The notes: generated by a model not told the origin, from the letters alone. A DNA stretch of 64,000 bases from Clostridium isatidis (GCF_002285495.1 NZ_CP016786.1:882001-946000); one strand, 5' to 3'; positions 43,789 to 54,061 are shown, counted from the stretch's first letter. Translations and numbers: made by a program.

Positions 43789-44922
43789 TTGAAAAGAGAT
43801 AATATAACAATTAGTTTATGTATGATAGTTAAAGATGAGGAAGCTACATTAGAAAGGTGCTTAAACTCTGTAATTGATTTTGTAGATGAAATAATTATAG
43901 TAGATACTGGTTCAACTGATAATACAAAGAAAATTGCAAAGAACTTTAAATCAAAAATATTTGATTTTGAATGGATAGATGATTTTGCTGCAGCAAGAAA
44001 TTTTGCTTTCAAAAAGGCTTCAATGGATTATATATTATGGCTTGATGCTGATGATTATATTGATGATATTAATAGGGAAAAGTTTAAATTATTAAAAGAA
44101 AGCTTAAATAAAAATGTAGATTCGGTTACAATGGATTATTCTTTAATTAGGGATGCAGCAGGAAATACCAGCTTTTCTTTAAAAAGAAATAGACTTGTAA
44201 AAAGAGAAAGAAATTTTCAATGGATTGGAAGAGTTCATGAGTATCTAGAAGTGTTCGGAAATATTATAGACAGTGATATAACAATTATGCATGACAAGCT
44301 TAAGGCTGCTACTGATAGAAATTTAAAAATATTTTTAAAGATGGCAGAAGATAAACTTCCTTTTAGCCCAAGAGACAGGTATTATTTTTCAAATGAACTT
44401 TATTACAATGGCCGTTATGAGGAGGCTATTAGAAATTATGAATTATTTTTATCAGAAAATAAGGGATGGATTGAAGATAATAAGGCTGCCTATAACAATT
44501 TAATAAGATGTTATAGAATACAAGGAAATGATGAAATGGCAATAAACACTATATTAAGATACTTAAAGGAATATAAACCTACAGGAGAAATATGTTGTAG
44601 TCTGGCAGATATTTTTAGCAGTCAGAATAAAATAGAAGAAGCAATTTTTTGGTATGAGGCTGCTTTAAAATGTGAGCCAGGAGAGCGTCATTTAGGTTTT
44701 AATAATAAGGCATACTATACTTGGGTGCCAGCCTTAAGTTTAGTTGTTTGTTACTCAAAGCTTCAGAATTACGAAAAAGCTTATTATTATAATGAATTAG
44801 CCGGATTACAAGGCGGAGACATGAATAAAATTAACTATAATAGAAGATATTTTCAACATAAATTTTTAGAGTTAAAGAAAGAACTTCCAAAGTTAAAGTT
44901 AGATTTAAGATTTGATATATAA
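43789..44922 (+). CDS. GT2 glycosyltransferase with TPR-like C-terminus
   Basis: 377 residues; TTG start at 43789 with GAGGTG 6 bases upstream. The GT-A domain has ISLCMIVKDEEATLERCLNSVIDFVDEIIIVDTGSTDNTKKIA, then the DxD-type WLDADDYI and the acceptor region FQWIGRVHEYLEV. The second half (about 180-340) has TPR-like helical pairs (YYFSNELYYNGRYEEAIRNYELFL). This arrangement is common in bacterial glycosyltransferases that modify peptides or surface proteins (SunS-like). No precursor peptide is adjacent. Acceptor unknown. Confidence 0.86.
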   Translation: MKRDNITISLCMIVKDEEATLERCLNSVIDFVDEIIIVDTGSTDNTKKIAKNFKSKIFDFEWIDDFAAARNFAFKKASMDYILWLDADDYIDDINREKFKLLKESLNKNVDSVTMDYSLIRDAAGNTSFSLKRNRLVKRERNFQWIGRVHEYLEVFGNIIDSDITIMHDKLKAATDRNLKIFLKMAEDKLPFSPRDRYYFSNELYYNGRYEEAIRNYELFLSENKGWIEDNKAAYNNLIRCYRIQGNDEMAINTILRYLKEYKPTGEICCSLADIFSSQNKIEEAIFWYEAALKCEPGERHLGFNNKAYYTWVPALSLVVCYSKLQNYEKAYYYNELAGLQGGDMNKINYNRRYFQHKFLELKKELPKLKLDLRFDI

Positions 44923-44992
44923 TAATGAGTAAAATTAAATAAAAAGTAGTAAAATAATTAGTAAAAAACGAGTAAAAAATCAAGAAAAAATA

Positions 44993-45021
44993 TTGAAAAT
45001 GTTTTCTCTTTCTGTTAAAAT
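44993..45021 (+). promoter_or_regulatory. galK promoter with GalR/CcpA-like operator
   Basis: TTGAAA (44993-44998), 17-base spacer, TAAAAT (45016-45021). The dyad GAAAATGTTTTC (44995-45006) overlaps the -35 end and resembles LacI-family operators (GalR or cre), though the centre is TG rather than CG. Confidence 0.55.
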
Positions 45022-45051
45022 TATCATATAAAATGGAAAGGGGACTTTATT

Positions 45052-46215
45052 ATGAGAGAAAATATTTTAAAGGGTTTTAAAAAATTTTTTGGCTATTCTG
45101 AAAAGGTGAGAACCTTCTTTTCACCTGGAAGAGTAAACTTAATTGGAGAGCATACTGATTATAATGGAGGTAATGTTTTTCCTTGTGCCTTAAGCTTTGG
45201 AACTTATGGTGCAGTTGCTCTTAGAGAGGACAAACTTGTAAGAATGTATTCAGAAAATTTTACTGAAATAGGAGTTATAGAATTTAATTTAGATGCTATA
45301 AAATATGAAAAAGAACATGATTGGGTTAACTATCCAAAAGGCGTACTAGATGTTCTAATGAAAAACGGTTATAATATAGAAAGAGGTTTTGATGCATATA
45401 TATACGGAAATATACCAAATGGAGCTGGTTTATCCTCATCTGCATCTTTAGAATTGTTAATTGGAGTAATGATGGATGAACTATTTAAGCTAAATATTGA
45501 TAGGGTTCAGCTAGTTAAATACGCTCAAGAAGCAGAAAATAAATTTGTTGGTGTTAATTGTGGGATCATGGATCAGTTTGCGATTGGAATGGGTAAAAAA
45601 GCTCATGCAATTCTGTTAGATTGTAATAATCTAAATTATTCTTATGTCCCTTTAGAATTAAAGGATTTAATATTAGTAATTGGCAATACGAATAAGAGAA
45701 GAGGTTTAGCTGATTCTAAGTATAATGAAAGAAGATCCCAATGCGAAACAGCTCTTTCAGAATTACAAAAAATATTAAATATAAAGTCATTAGGAGAACT
45801 AAGTATAGAAGAATTTGAAAGTAATAAACATTTAATAAATGATGAAATTAATAGAAAAAGAGCTAAACATGCCGTATATGAAAATCAAAGAACCTTAAAG
45901 GCAAAAGAAGCATTAAATCATGGAGATTTAGTTACTTTTGGGAAGCTTATGAATGAATCTCATATTTCCTTAAGAGATGATTACGAAGTAACTGGAATTG
46001 AGTTAGATACTCTAGTAGAACTTGCCTGGAGCCATGAAGGAACTTTAGGTTCAAGAATGACGGGTGCAGGTTTTGGGGGATGTACTATATCTTTAGTTAA
46101 AAAAGATAAAGTTGAAGACTTTATAAGTAAAGTTGGACAAGGATACAAAGAAAAAATAGGATACGAAGCCAGCTTCTATATTGCAAATGTGGGAGATGGA
46201 ACTAGAGAAATTTAG
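45052..46215 (+). CDS. galK: galactokinase
   Basis: 387 residues, GHMP kinase that makes galactose-1-phosphate. SPGRVNLIGEHTDYNGGNVFPCAL (substrate binding), NGAGLSSSASLELL (ATP loop), MDQFAIGMG (catalytic Asp region) and RMTGAGFGGCTISLV are canonical. AAAGGGG lies 9 bases before the ATG. It is first in galK-galE-galT. Confidence 0.97.
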   Translation: MRENILKGFKKFFGYSEKVRTFFSPGRVNLIGEHTDYNGGNVFPCALSFGTYGAVALREDKLVRMYSENFTEIGVIEFNLDAIKYEKEHDWVNYPKGVLDVLMKNGYNIERGFDAYIYGNIPNGAGLSSSASLELLIGVMMDELFKLNIDRVQLVKYAQEAENKFVGVNCGIMDQFAIGMGKKAHAILLDCNNLNYSYVPLELKDLILVIGNTNKRRGLADSKYNERRSQCETALSELQKILNIKSLGELSIEEFESNKHLINDEINRKRAKHAVYENQRTLKAKEALNHGDLVTFGKLMNESHISLRDDYEVTGIELDTLVELAWSHEGTLGSRMTGAGFGGCTISLVKKDKVEDFISKVGQGYKEKIGYEASFYIANVGDGTREI

Positions 46216-46227
46216 GAGGTAATAGTA

Positions 46228-47214
46228 ATGATTTTAGTTTGTGGCGGTGCAGGATATATAGGAAGTCATGCAGTATATCAATTAATAGAAAAAGGAGAAG
46301 AAGTAGTCGTTGTAGATAATCTTGAAACAGGTCACATCGAATCTGTTCATAAGCAAGCTAAGTTTTATAATGTAGACATAAGAAATGAAGAAGAATTAGA
46401 TAAGGTATTTAAGGAAAATAATATTACAGAAGTAATACATTTTGCAGCTAACTCCTTAGTTGGAGAAAGTATGACGAATCCATTAAAATATTATAATAAT
46501 AATGTTCATGGAACAGAAGTATTGCTTAAAGTGATGATTAATAATAATGTTAAGAAAATTGTATTTTCTTCAACAGCTGCTACTTATGGCGAAGTTGAAA
46601 AGATGCCAATAACTGAAAATGATAGAACAGAGCCTACAAATGCTTACGGTGAAACAAAACTAGCCATGGAAAAAATGATGAAGTGGTGTGATACTGCTTA
46701 TGGATTAAAATATGTTGCCTTAAGATATTTTAATGTGGCAGGAGCTCATGTAAGCGGAACTATTGGTGAAGCTCACAATCCTGAAACTCATTTAATTCCA
46801 CTAATACTTCAAGTGCCACTAGGAAAGAGAGAGTTTATTTCTATTTTTGGTGATGATTATGATACAGAAGATGGAACTTGTATAAGAGATTATATTCATG
46901 TAACAGACTTAGCAAATGCTCATATTCTTGCTGTAGAATATTTAAGGGCAGGAAACAGCAGCGATATATTTAATTTAGGAAACGGTAATGGTTTCTCTGT
47001 AAAAGAAATGATTGAGGCTGCTAGAAGAGTAACAGGTCATGAAATACCAGCTAAAGTTTGTGAAAGAAGGGCAGGAGATCCAGCTAGATTAATTGCTTCA
47101 GCAGAAAAAGCTAAGAAAATTTTAAAATGGGAGCCAAAATTTACAAATGTAGAAGATATAATAGCTTCAGCATGGAATTGGCATAAAAACAACCCTAACG
47201 GATTTTCTAAGTAG
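46228..47214 (+). CDS. galE: UDP-glucose 4-epimerase
   Basis: 328 residues, NAD-dependent SDR. GGAGYIGSHAVYQL at the N-terminus, FSSTAATYGE (catalytic Ser/Thr), NAYGETKLAME (Tyr-x3-Lys) and ALRYFNVAGA are intact. It interconverts UDP-galactose and UDP-glucose. AGGAGG precedes the ATG, 12 bases after galK. Confidence 0.97.
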   Translation: MILVCGGAGYIGSHAVYQLIEKGEEVVVVDNLETGHIESVHKQAKFYNVDIRNEEELDKVFKENNITEVIHFAANSLVGESMTNPLKYYNNNVHGTEVLLKVMINNNVKKIVFSSTAATYGEVEKMPITENDRTEPTNAYGETKLAMEKMMKWCDTAYGLKYVALRYFNVAGAHVSGTIGEAHNPETHLIPLILQVPLGKREFISIFGDDYDTEDGTCIRDYIHVTDLANAHILAVEYLRAGNSSDIFNLGNGNGFSVKEMIEAARRVTGHEIPAKVCERRAGDPARLIASAEKAKKILKWEPKFTNVEDIIASAWNWHKNNPNGFSK

Positions 47215-47222
47215 GTGAAATT

Positions 47223-48746
47223 ATGGGAATTTATAGAGAGATAGAGAGACTGCTAATATATGGATTGAAAAAGGGACTAATTACTGAAGATGATAAGATT
47301 TTTGCAAGAAATAGTCTATTAGATATTTTAAATTTAGATAACTATGAAGAGTTAAGGGAAGAAGAGTTAAAGCTTCTAGAAAAGGAAGAACTTGAAACAC
47401 CTACTGAAATCTTAAATAATATTTTAAATTACGCTTATGAAAACAAGGTTTTAGAATCTAACACACCTGTATATAGGGATTTATTAGATACAAAAATAAT
47501 GGCTGCTTTAATGCCAAGACCTTCTGAAGTTATTAGAAAGTTTAATGAAAAATATAATCTTTCAAAAAAAGAAGCTACAGATTATTTTTATAAATTAAGC
47601 AAAGCCTGTGATTATATTAGAACTGACAGAATAGCTCAAAACATGGTTTGGAAAAGTAAAACCCAATATGGAGATATAGATATAACAATAAATTTATCAA
47701 AGCCTGAAAAGGATCCTAAGGCAATAGCGGCAGCTAAAAATCTGCCTCAAGGAAATTATCCAAAATGTTTATTATGTAAAGAAAATGTAGGATATAAGGG
47801 AAGGTTAAATCATCCTGCAAGGCAAAATTTAAGAATAATTCCTCTGATTTTAAGTGATGAAAGATGGTATTTACAATATTCTCCTTATTCCTACTATAAT
47901 GAGCATTGCATAGTATTTTCAGATAAACATGAACCAATGAAAATTACAAAGAAGACCTTTGATAGACTGTTAGAGTTTGTAGAAAAATTCCCACATTATT
48001 TTATAGGCTCTAATGCAGATTTGCCTATAGTAGGGGGTTCAATTTTAACTCATGACCACTATCAAGGTGGAGCCTATGAATTTCCAATGAACAAGGCAGA
48101 GGATATTTGTAAATTTAATTTTAACGATATAAGTCTGTCTATTGTTAAATGGCCTTTAACTGTGTTAAGATTAAAAGGAAAAGACAGACAAAAAATAAGT
48201 GAATTGGCAAATAAACTTTTAGAACATTGGAGAAACTATACTGATGAGGAAGCAGGAGTTTATGCTGAAACTAATAATGAGAAGCATAATACAATAACTC
48301 CTATAGCAAGAAGAGAGAAGGACTTATTTGTATTAGATTTGGTATTAAGAAACAATAGAACTAGTGAAGAACATCCAGATGGAATTTTTCATCCTCACAA
48401 GGAACTTCATCATATAAAGAAGGAAAATATAGGACTAATTGAAGTTCTAGGATTAGCTGTTCTTCCTGCAAGATTAAAAGATGAAATGGAAATGCTAAAG
48501 CCATATCTGCTTGGAGAAAAGGTTAATATATACGAAGACGAGGTTATGAAAATTCATGGAGATTGGTGCCATGAAATACAGAAAAAACACACAAATATTA
48601 ATAAAGACAATGTAGATGAAATAATAAGAGATGAAATAGGGGAAGTCTTTACTAAAGTTCTAGAACATTGTGGTGTTTTAAAGATTAGTGATACTAAGGC
48701 TATTGAGAGATATATAGATAGTCTTAAATTAATAATTAACAACTAG
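47223..48746 (+). CDS. galT: UTP--hexose-1-phosphate (galactose-1-P) uridylyltransferase, type 2
   Basis: 507 residues, the long Firmicute type 2 GalT. NMVWKSKTQYGDIDITINLSKPEKDPK, CLLCKENVGYKGRLNHPARQNLR and PYSYYNEHCIVF in the first half, and the nucleophile region GSILTHDHYQGG and later HPHKELHHIKKENIG are family hallmarks; it lacks the HPHPQ form of type 1. AGGTG lies 6 bases before the ATG, 8 bases after galE. A terminator abuts the stop. Confidence 0.95.
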   Translation: MGIYREIERLLIYGLKKGLITEDDKIFARNSLLDILNLDNYEELREEELKLLEKEELETPTEILNNILNYAYENKVLESNTPVYRDLLDTKIMAALMPRPSEVIRKFNEKYNLSKKEATDYFYKLSKACDYIRTDRIAQNMVWKSKTQYGDIDITINLSKPEKDPKAIAAAKNLPQGNYPKCLLCKENVGYKGRLNHPARQNLRIIPLILSDERWYLQYSPYSYYNEHCIVFSDKHEPMKITKKTFDRLLEFVEKFPHYFIGSNADLPIVGGSILTHDHYQGGAYEFPMNKAEDICKFNFNDISLSIVKWPLTVLRLKGKDRQKISELANKLLEHWRNYTDEEAGVYAETNNEKHNTITPIARREKDLFVLDLVLRNNRTSEEHPDGIFHPHKELHHIKKENIGLIEVLGLAVLPARLKDEMEMLKPYLLGEKVNIYEDEVMKIHGDWCHEIQKKHTNINKDNVDEIIRDEIGEVFTKVLEHCGVLKISDTKAIERYIDSLKLIINN

Positions 48747-48747
48747 G

Positions 48748-48770
48748 GGGCTGTCGATGACAGCCCTTTA
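48748..48770 (+). terminator. intrinsic terminator of the galKET operon
   Basis: Perfect 8-bp GC-rich stem GGGCTGTC/GACAGCCC with 3-base loop, then TTTAATC, directly after the galT stop. Confidence 0.8.
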
Positions 48771-48817
48771 ATCTAAATTTTAACCTGAATCTGACTCTAT
48801 GTTGGAGGTGATAAAAT

Positions 48818-49834
48818 ATGGCAACAATAAAGGATATAGCTGCAAAGGCTAAGGTTTCAATCTCTACTGTTTCTAGAATATTAAATTTTGATTCTACTTT
48901 AAATGTTTCAGAAGATACAAGAATTAGAGTGTTAAAAATTGCAGAAGAAATGAATTATGTAACTTTAAAGGAGAGAAAGAATAAAAGTCAAAATTATACA
49001 ATTGGTATAATTACTTCTTATACGGAAAGAAAAGAATTAAGCGATCCATATTTTCTGTCTATAAGAATGGCAATAGAAAAACATTGTTTGAAAAATAATG
49101 TAGAGTTTAAAACTCTATTTTTAAATAAAGTAATAACAAATAATGTTAAAGAATATAAAGATATAGATGGAATTATGGCTATAGGAATATTTCAGGAAGA
49201 AGAAATTAATGTATTAAAAAAGATTTCTCAAAATATTATTTTTATAGATTCATCTCCTGAAGAATGGGAATTTGATTCAATAGTAGTAGATTTAAAATAT
49301 GGTTCAATAAAGGCCTTGGAATATTTATATGGTTTGGGTCATAGAAAGATTGGATATATAGGAGCAAAGGTTGTTCCTCATAGTAATGAAAATGGAGAGG
49401 AATTAATAAACTATAGGGAATTAGCTTATAGAAATTTTATGTTTAAGATAAATAATTTAAAAGAAGAGTGGATTTTTAAAGGATACTTTAATCCAGAGGA
49501 TGGTTATAAGCTAATGAAAAAGGCTCTAAAATTAAAAAATAGGCCAACTGCCTTTTTCATTGCTAGCGATCCAATGGCTATTGGTGCATATAAGGCTATT
49601 TATGAGGAAGGTTTTAAAATTCCTGAAGATATTAGTATAGTTGGTTTTGATGACATTGCCACAACCCAGTATTTAACTCCTGCTTTAACTACAGTGAAAG
49701 TATATACAGAATTCATGGGGGAAACTGCTTTAAATACTATTATGGAAAGAATAAAGGGAGAAAGAACTTTAAGTAAGAAGATAGTTCTTCCTGTAAAATT
49801 AGTAGAAAGAGACAGCTGCAAAAAAATAAAATAA
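48818..49834 (+). CDS. galR: LacI-family regulator, probable GalR
   Basis: 338 residues. N-terminal LacI HTH (ATIKDIAAKAKVSISTVSRILN, residues 2-23) and hinge, then a periplasmic-binding-like effector domain ending IVGFDDIATTQYLTPALTTVKV. Position directly after galT makes it the likely repressor of the gal genes, with galactose or a derivative as inducer; this is inference. GGAGGTG precedes the ATG. It may have its own promoter because a terminator precedes it. Confidence 0.85.
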   Translation: MATIKDIAAKAKVSISTVSRILNFDSTLNVSEDTRIRVLKIAEEMNYVTLKERKNKSQNYTIGIITSYTERKELSDPYFLSIRMAIEKHCLKNNVEFKTLFLNKVITNNVKEYKDIDGIMAIGIFQEEEINVLKKISQNIIFIDSSPEEWEFDSIVVDLKYGSIKALEYLYGLGHRKIGYIGAKVVPHSNENGEELINYRELAYRNFMFKINNLKEEWIFKGYFNPEDGYKLMKKALKLKNRPTAFFIASDPMAIGAYKAIYEEGFKIPEDISIVGFDDIATTQYLTPALTTVKVYTEFMGETALNTIMERIKGERTLSKKIVLPVKLVERDSCKKIK

Positions 49835-49859
49835 ACTTTTTAATGGAGATGAGATTTAT

Positions 49860-52778
49860 ATGGTATATAGGCTTGGTATAGATGCAGGATCAACTACAGT
49901 AAAACTTGTAATATTAAATGAAGAGGACAAGGTTATATACAAAAGTTATAGAAGGCATCTAACTAAAGTTAGAGAAACTATTTTAGAAGAATTAGAAAAT
50001 GTTAAGGATATTATTAAGGATAAGGAAATTAAAGTTGCAATAACAGGTTCTTCAGGTTATGGAGTTGCAAATGATTCAAATATAGCCTTTGTACAAGAAG
50101 TTTTTGCAACAACTATTGCTGTTAAGAAGAAGTTTAAGGAAATAGATGTAGTTATAGAACTAGGGGGAGAAGATGCCAAGATAATATTTTTAACCAATGG
50201 ATTAGAAGAAAGAATGAATTCCAGCTGTGCAGGGGGTACAGGTGCATTTATAGATCAAATGGCTAATCTTATGGGAATTACAGTAGAAGAATTAGATAAG
50301 CTAAGTGAAAATTATAAATGCATTTATCCTATTGCCTCAAGATGCGGAGTTTTTGCAAAAACAGATATTCAGCCATTGTTAAATCAAGGAGCAAGAAAAG
50401 AAGATATTGCAGCTAGTGTTTATGATGCCATTGTTAATCAAACAATAGGGGGGCTGGCTCAAGGAAGAGAAATTAAAGGAAAAATATTATTCTTAGGAGG
50501 TCCTTTAACCTTTTCTAAAGGCTTAAGGGATAGATTTATTTTAAATTTAAATTTATCAAATGAAAATGCAATACTGCCAGAAGATGCAGAAGTTTTCGTT
50601 GCAATTGGAGCAGCTTATTATTGTGGAAATGAAAAGAAAGTATATAGCTATGACAGTTTAAGGGAGACTTTATTAAATAAAGAAGTAAAAATAAAAAATA
50701 ATATAAATTTAGTTCAGCCTCTATTTAAAGATGAAGAAGAATATAGGGAATTCCTAGAAAGACATGGTAAGGCAAGGGTTAATGAACTAGATATAAATGA
50801 ATTTAGAGGGGATGTATATTTAGGAATAGATGCAGGAAGCACTACAACAAAGCTATTGCTAATTGATGATGATGCTAATATTGTTTATAAATATTATGCT
50901 CATAATAAAGGAAATCCTGTAGATGTTGTAAGAGAGCAGTTAAGCTATATATATGAAAACTATGGAGCCAAAATTAAGATAAGGGGAAGTTCTGTAACAG
51001 GTTATGGTGAAGAACTTATTAAGCAAGGCTTTAATCTTGACTTTGGAATTGTAGAAACTCTAGCCCATTACATAGCAGCCAGCAAATTTAATAAGGATGT
51101 GGATTATATTTTAGATATTGGTGGTCAAGACATAAAATGCTTTGAAATAGAAAAAGGGGCAATAAAAAGCATAGTTTTAAATGAAGCTTGTTCATCTGGC
51201 TGCGGTTCCTTTATTGAATCCTTTGCTCATTCCCTTGGATATGACGTAGAAAGCTTCTCAAATCTTGGCTTATTTTCAAAACATCCTGCTGATTTAGGTT
51301 CTAGATGTACTGTTTTTATGAATTCTTCAGTTAAACAAGCCCAAAAGGATGGAGCAACTATTGAAGATATATCAGCGGGGCTTTCCATTAGTGTAGTTAA
51401 AAACGCTCTATACAAGGTAATTAGAAAGAAAAACTTAGGTAATAATATCCTGGTTCAAGGTGGGACTTTATGCAATAATGCAATTTTAAGAAGTCTAGAA
51501 CTGGAACTTGGACAAAAGGTTATAAGAACTAATATTTCAGGTCTTATGGGAGCTTATGGTGCTGCCTTATACGCAAAAGAGAAAAAATTGGACAAGTCCT
51601 CTATAATAACTAATGAGGAATTAAGAAACTTTGTGCATAGCTCAAAGGCTGCAAAATGCGGCTTATGTACAAATCACTGCAACTTAACAATAAATACTTT
51701 CACAGGCAAAAGAAGATATATATCAGGAAATAATTGTTCTAGGCCCTTAGGAAAGGAAAAGTTAAATGAGCTTCCTAATTTATATGATTATAAATTTAAT
51801 AAATTATTAAGCTATTCAAACAATGATGGAAGGAAGGGGACTATAGGAATTCCTATGGTTTTAAATATGTATGAAAACCTGCCTTTCTTTGTTAGATTAT
51901 TTAATGAATTAGGAATAAAGGTAATATTATCTGATCTTTCTTCAAAGAAATTATATTTATCAGGCCAGCATACTATACCTTCTGATACAGCCTGCTACCC
52001 AGCTAAATTAACTCATGGGCATATTGAAAGCTTAATGAATAAGGATGTTAAAAATATTTTTTATCCAGCAATGTCTTATAATTTTGATGAGGGTATATCT
52101 GATGATAATTATAATTGTCCAGTTGTAGCATATTATCCTGAAGTTATTAAAAATAATGTAAGCAGGATAAAGTCTTATAATTTTATAAGTCCTTATTTAG
52201 ATTTAAATTCTAAAAAGAGTACAGTAGAAAATTTATATAAATCCTTAAAGGATAACTTTGAATGGATTAAAAAGAGAGATATTTCTAAGGCCTATGATAT
52301 GGCTATTGAAGAGTATAAAAAATATAAACAAGATATATTAAAAAAGGGAAGAGAAGCAGTAGAATATGCAAAAGCAAAGGGCTTACTCACAGTAATTTTA
52401 GCCGGCAGGCCTTATCATATAGATAAGGAAATAAATCATGGCATTTATAAGTTATTTAGTTCATTAGACATTGTGGTTTTAACAGAGGATTCTATTCCTA
52501 TAGATAAGGAAAACTTAAAGGTACAAATTCTAAATCAATGGACTTATCAAGCAAGGCTTTTTAACGCAGCAAATTATGTAGTAAATCATGATAATACGGA
52601 ATTAGTTCAATTAGTTTCCTTTGGTTGTGGAACAGATGCAATAATAGCAGATGAATTAAAAGGAATATTACAGAAAAATGGAAGACTATATACCCAGATA
52701 AAGATTGACGAAACAAGCAACTTAGGAGCATCTAAAATTAGAATTAGAAGTATGGTTGAAGCAATTAGAAATAGGTGA
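49860..52778 (+). CDS. 2-hydroxyacyl-CoA dehydratase activase-type ATPase, two BcrAD/BadFG domains + DUF2229
   Basis: 972 residues. Two ASKHA ATPase domains in tandem (GIDAGSTTVKLVI at 5-17 and GIDAGSTTTKLLL at ~322-334), each with [4Fe-4S] cysteines (NSSCAGGTGAFID, SRCGVFAK; EACSSGCGSFIE, SRCTVFMNSS). A further CGLCTNHCNLTINTF cluster precedes a DUF2229 region (FRLPSD-like HTIPSDTACYPAKLTHGHI). HgdC-type activases power electrons into dehydratases. Here the substrate is unknown; the following gene supplies the dehydratase-like part. In many clostridia these are one ~1400-residue protein. Confidence 0.88.
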   Translation: MVYRLGIDAGSTTVKLVILNEEDKVIYKSYRRHLTKVRETILEELENVKDIIKDKEIKVAITGSSGYGVANDSNIAFVQEVFATTIAVKKKFKEIDVVIELGGEDAKIIFLTNGLEERMNSSCAGGTGAFIDQMANLMGITVEELDKLSENYKCIYPIASRCGVFAKTDIQPLLNQGARKEDIAASVYDAIVNQTIGGLAQGREIKGKILFLGGPLTFSKGLRDRFILNLNLSNENAILPEDAEVFVAIGAAYYCGNEKKVYSYDSLRETLLNKEVKIKNNINLVQPLFKDEEEYREFLERHGKARVNELDINEFRGDVYLGIDAGSTTTKLLLIDDDANIVYKYYAHNKGNPVDVVREQLSYIYENYGAKIKIRGSSVTGYGEELIKQGFNLDFGIVETLAHYIAASKFNKDVDYILDIGGQDIKCFEIEKGAIKSIVLNEACSSGCGSFIESFAHSLGYDVESFSNLGLFSKHPADLGSRCTVFMNSSVKQAQKDGATIEDISAGLSISVVKNALYKVIRKKNLGNNILVQGGTLCNNAILRSLELELGQKVIRTNISGLMGAYGAALYAKEKKLDKSSIITNEELRNFVHSSKAAKCGLCTNHCNLTINTFTGKRRYISGNNCSRPLGKEKLNELPNLYDYKFNKLLSYSNNDGRKGTIGIPMVLNMYENLPFFVRLFNELGIKVILSDLSSKKLYLSGQHTIPSDTACYPAKLTHGHIESLMNKDVKNIFYPAMSYNFDEGISDDNYNCPVVAYYPEVIKNNVSRIKSYNFISPYLDLNSKKSTVENLYKSLKDNFEWIKKRDISKAYDMAIEEYKKYKQDILKKGREAVEYAKAKGLLTVILAGRPYHIDKEINHGIYKLFSSLDIVVLTEDSIPIDKENLKVQILNQWTYQARLFNAANYVVNHDNTELVQLVSFGCGTDAIIADELKGILQKNGRLYTQIKIDETSNLGASKIRIRSMVEAIRNR

Positions 52779-52783
52779 TAGAT

Positions 52784-54061
52784 ATGAATAGTGAATTTAA
52801 AATAATGCCAAAAGAAATTGAAACTAATGATTATATTAGATTTACTAAGGAAATGAAGAAGAATTATAAGATCTTGGCACCTAATATGCTGCCAATGCAT
52901 TTTAAATTATTGGGTAAGGTTTTAAAGGATGATGGCTTCGATATAGAGTTTTTAGAGGATGATGTAAGGAATATAATTGAAGAAGGATTAAAATATTCAA
53001 ATAATGATATATGCTATCCAGCAATGATAGTTATAGGGCAGTTTATAAGTGCCTTAAAAAGTGGGAGATATGATATAAGTAAGACTGCAGTCTTAATGAC
53101 CCAAACTGGGGGAGGCTGCAGGGCATCTAATTATATCCATTTAATTAGAAAGGCTTTAGAAAATAGCGGCTTTAAGGAGGTACCTGCTATAGGATTAAGT
53201 GCTTCGAAAATAGAAGATCATCCGGGTATTAATTTTTCACCAGAGCTTATTATTAAAATGTTTCATGCAATTATTTATGGTGATTTATTAATGTGCCTTT
53301 ATAATCAGGTAAAGCCCTATGAAATTAGAGAAAATGATGCTGACAGAGTTTTGGAAGATACAGTAGAGTATTTGAAAAATACTTTTAATACTAAAGCTTA
53401 TTTAAAAGTGGACAAGATTTCAAAGGAAGTAATAAATAGATTTAATAGTGTAAAAATAAAGAAGACTGATAAAATTAAAGTTGGAATAGTTGGCGAAATT
53501 TATATGAAGTATTCTAGAATGGGTAATAATAATCTAGAAGAATTTCTAATAAAAGAAGGTGCAGAAGTAGTTCAATCAGGTCTAATGGATTTTATCAATT
53601 ACTGTATTATTGATAATATTATGGACTACAAATTATATAAAAAGAATTTTAAAAGGGCCGAATTAGCAAAAATGCTTTATAAGATAGTATTAAAAATTCA
53701 AAGAAAAGTAAATGCTAATATTGAAAAATATTCAACTTTTAGGGCGCCAACAGATTTTGAAGAATTAAGAAAATTAACTGAGGGTTATATTAGTCAGGGA
53801 GTAAAGATGGGTGAAGGCTGGCTCTTAGTTGCAAATATGCTGGAGCTGATAAATATAGGAGCTAAAAACATAGTATGTGCCCAGCCTTTTGGATGCCTGC
53901 CTAACCATATTTGCGGAAGAGGTGCCATAAGAAAGATAGTAGACAAAAACCCAGATGCTAATATTGTTGTTATTGACTATGATCCTTCCCAATCGGTAAT
54001 AAATCAAGAAAATAGAATAAAGCTTATGCTTTCAAATGCGAAATTAAATTCCTACTTATAA
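52784..54061 (+). CDS. 2-hydroxyacyl-CoA dehydratase-like (DUF2229/HgdB-type) partner protein
   Basis: 425 residues. NDICYPAMIVIGQFISAL, MTQTGGGCRASNYIHLIRKAL, QPFGCLPNHICGRGAIRKI and DYDPSQSVINQENRIKLM show the cysteine-containing pattern seen in the C-terminal part of fused activase/dehydratase proteins. The ATG at 52784 has AGGTGA 6 bases upstream and lies 5 bases after the previous stop; a GTG at 52775 overlaps the stop but lacks a site. It is the second half of a functional pair with the activase. Confidence 0.85.
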   Translation: MNSEFKIMPKEIETNDYIRFTKEMKKNYKILAPNMLPMHFKLLGKVLKDDGFDIEFLEDDVRNIIEEGLKYSNNDICYPAMIVIGQFISALKSGRYDISKTAVLMTQTGGGCRASNYIHLIRKALENSGFKEVPAIGLSASKIEDHPGINFSPELIIKMFHAIIYGDLLMCLYNQVKPYEIRENDADRVLEDTVEYLKNTFNTKAYLKVDKISKEVINRFNSVKIKKTDKIKVGIVGEIYMKYSRMGNNNLEEFLIKEGAEVVQSGLMDFINYCIIDNIMDYKLYKKNFKRAELAKMLYKIVLKIQRKVNANIEKYSTFRAPTDFEELRKLTEGYISQGVKMGEGWLLVANMLELINIGAKNIVCAQPFGCLPNHICGRGAIRKIVDKNPDANIVVIDYDPSQSVINQENRIKLMLSNAKLNSYL

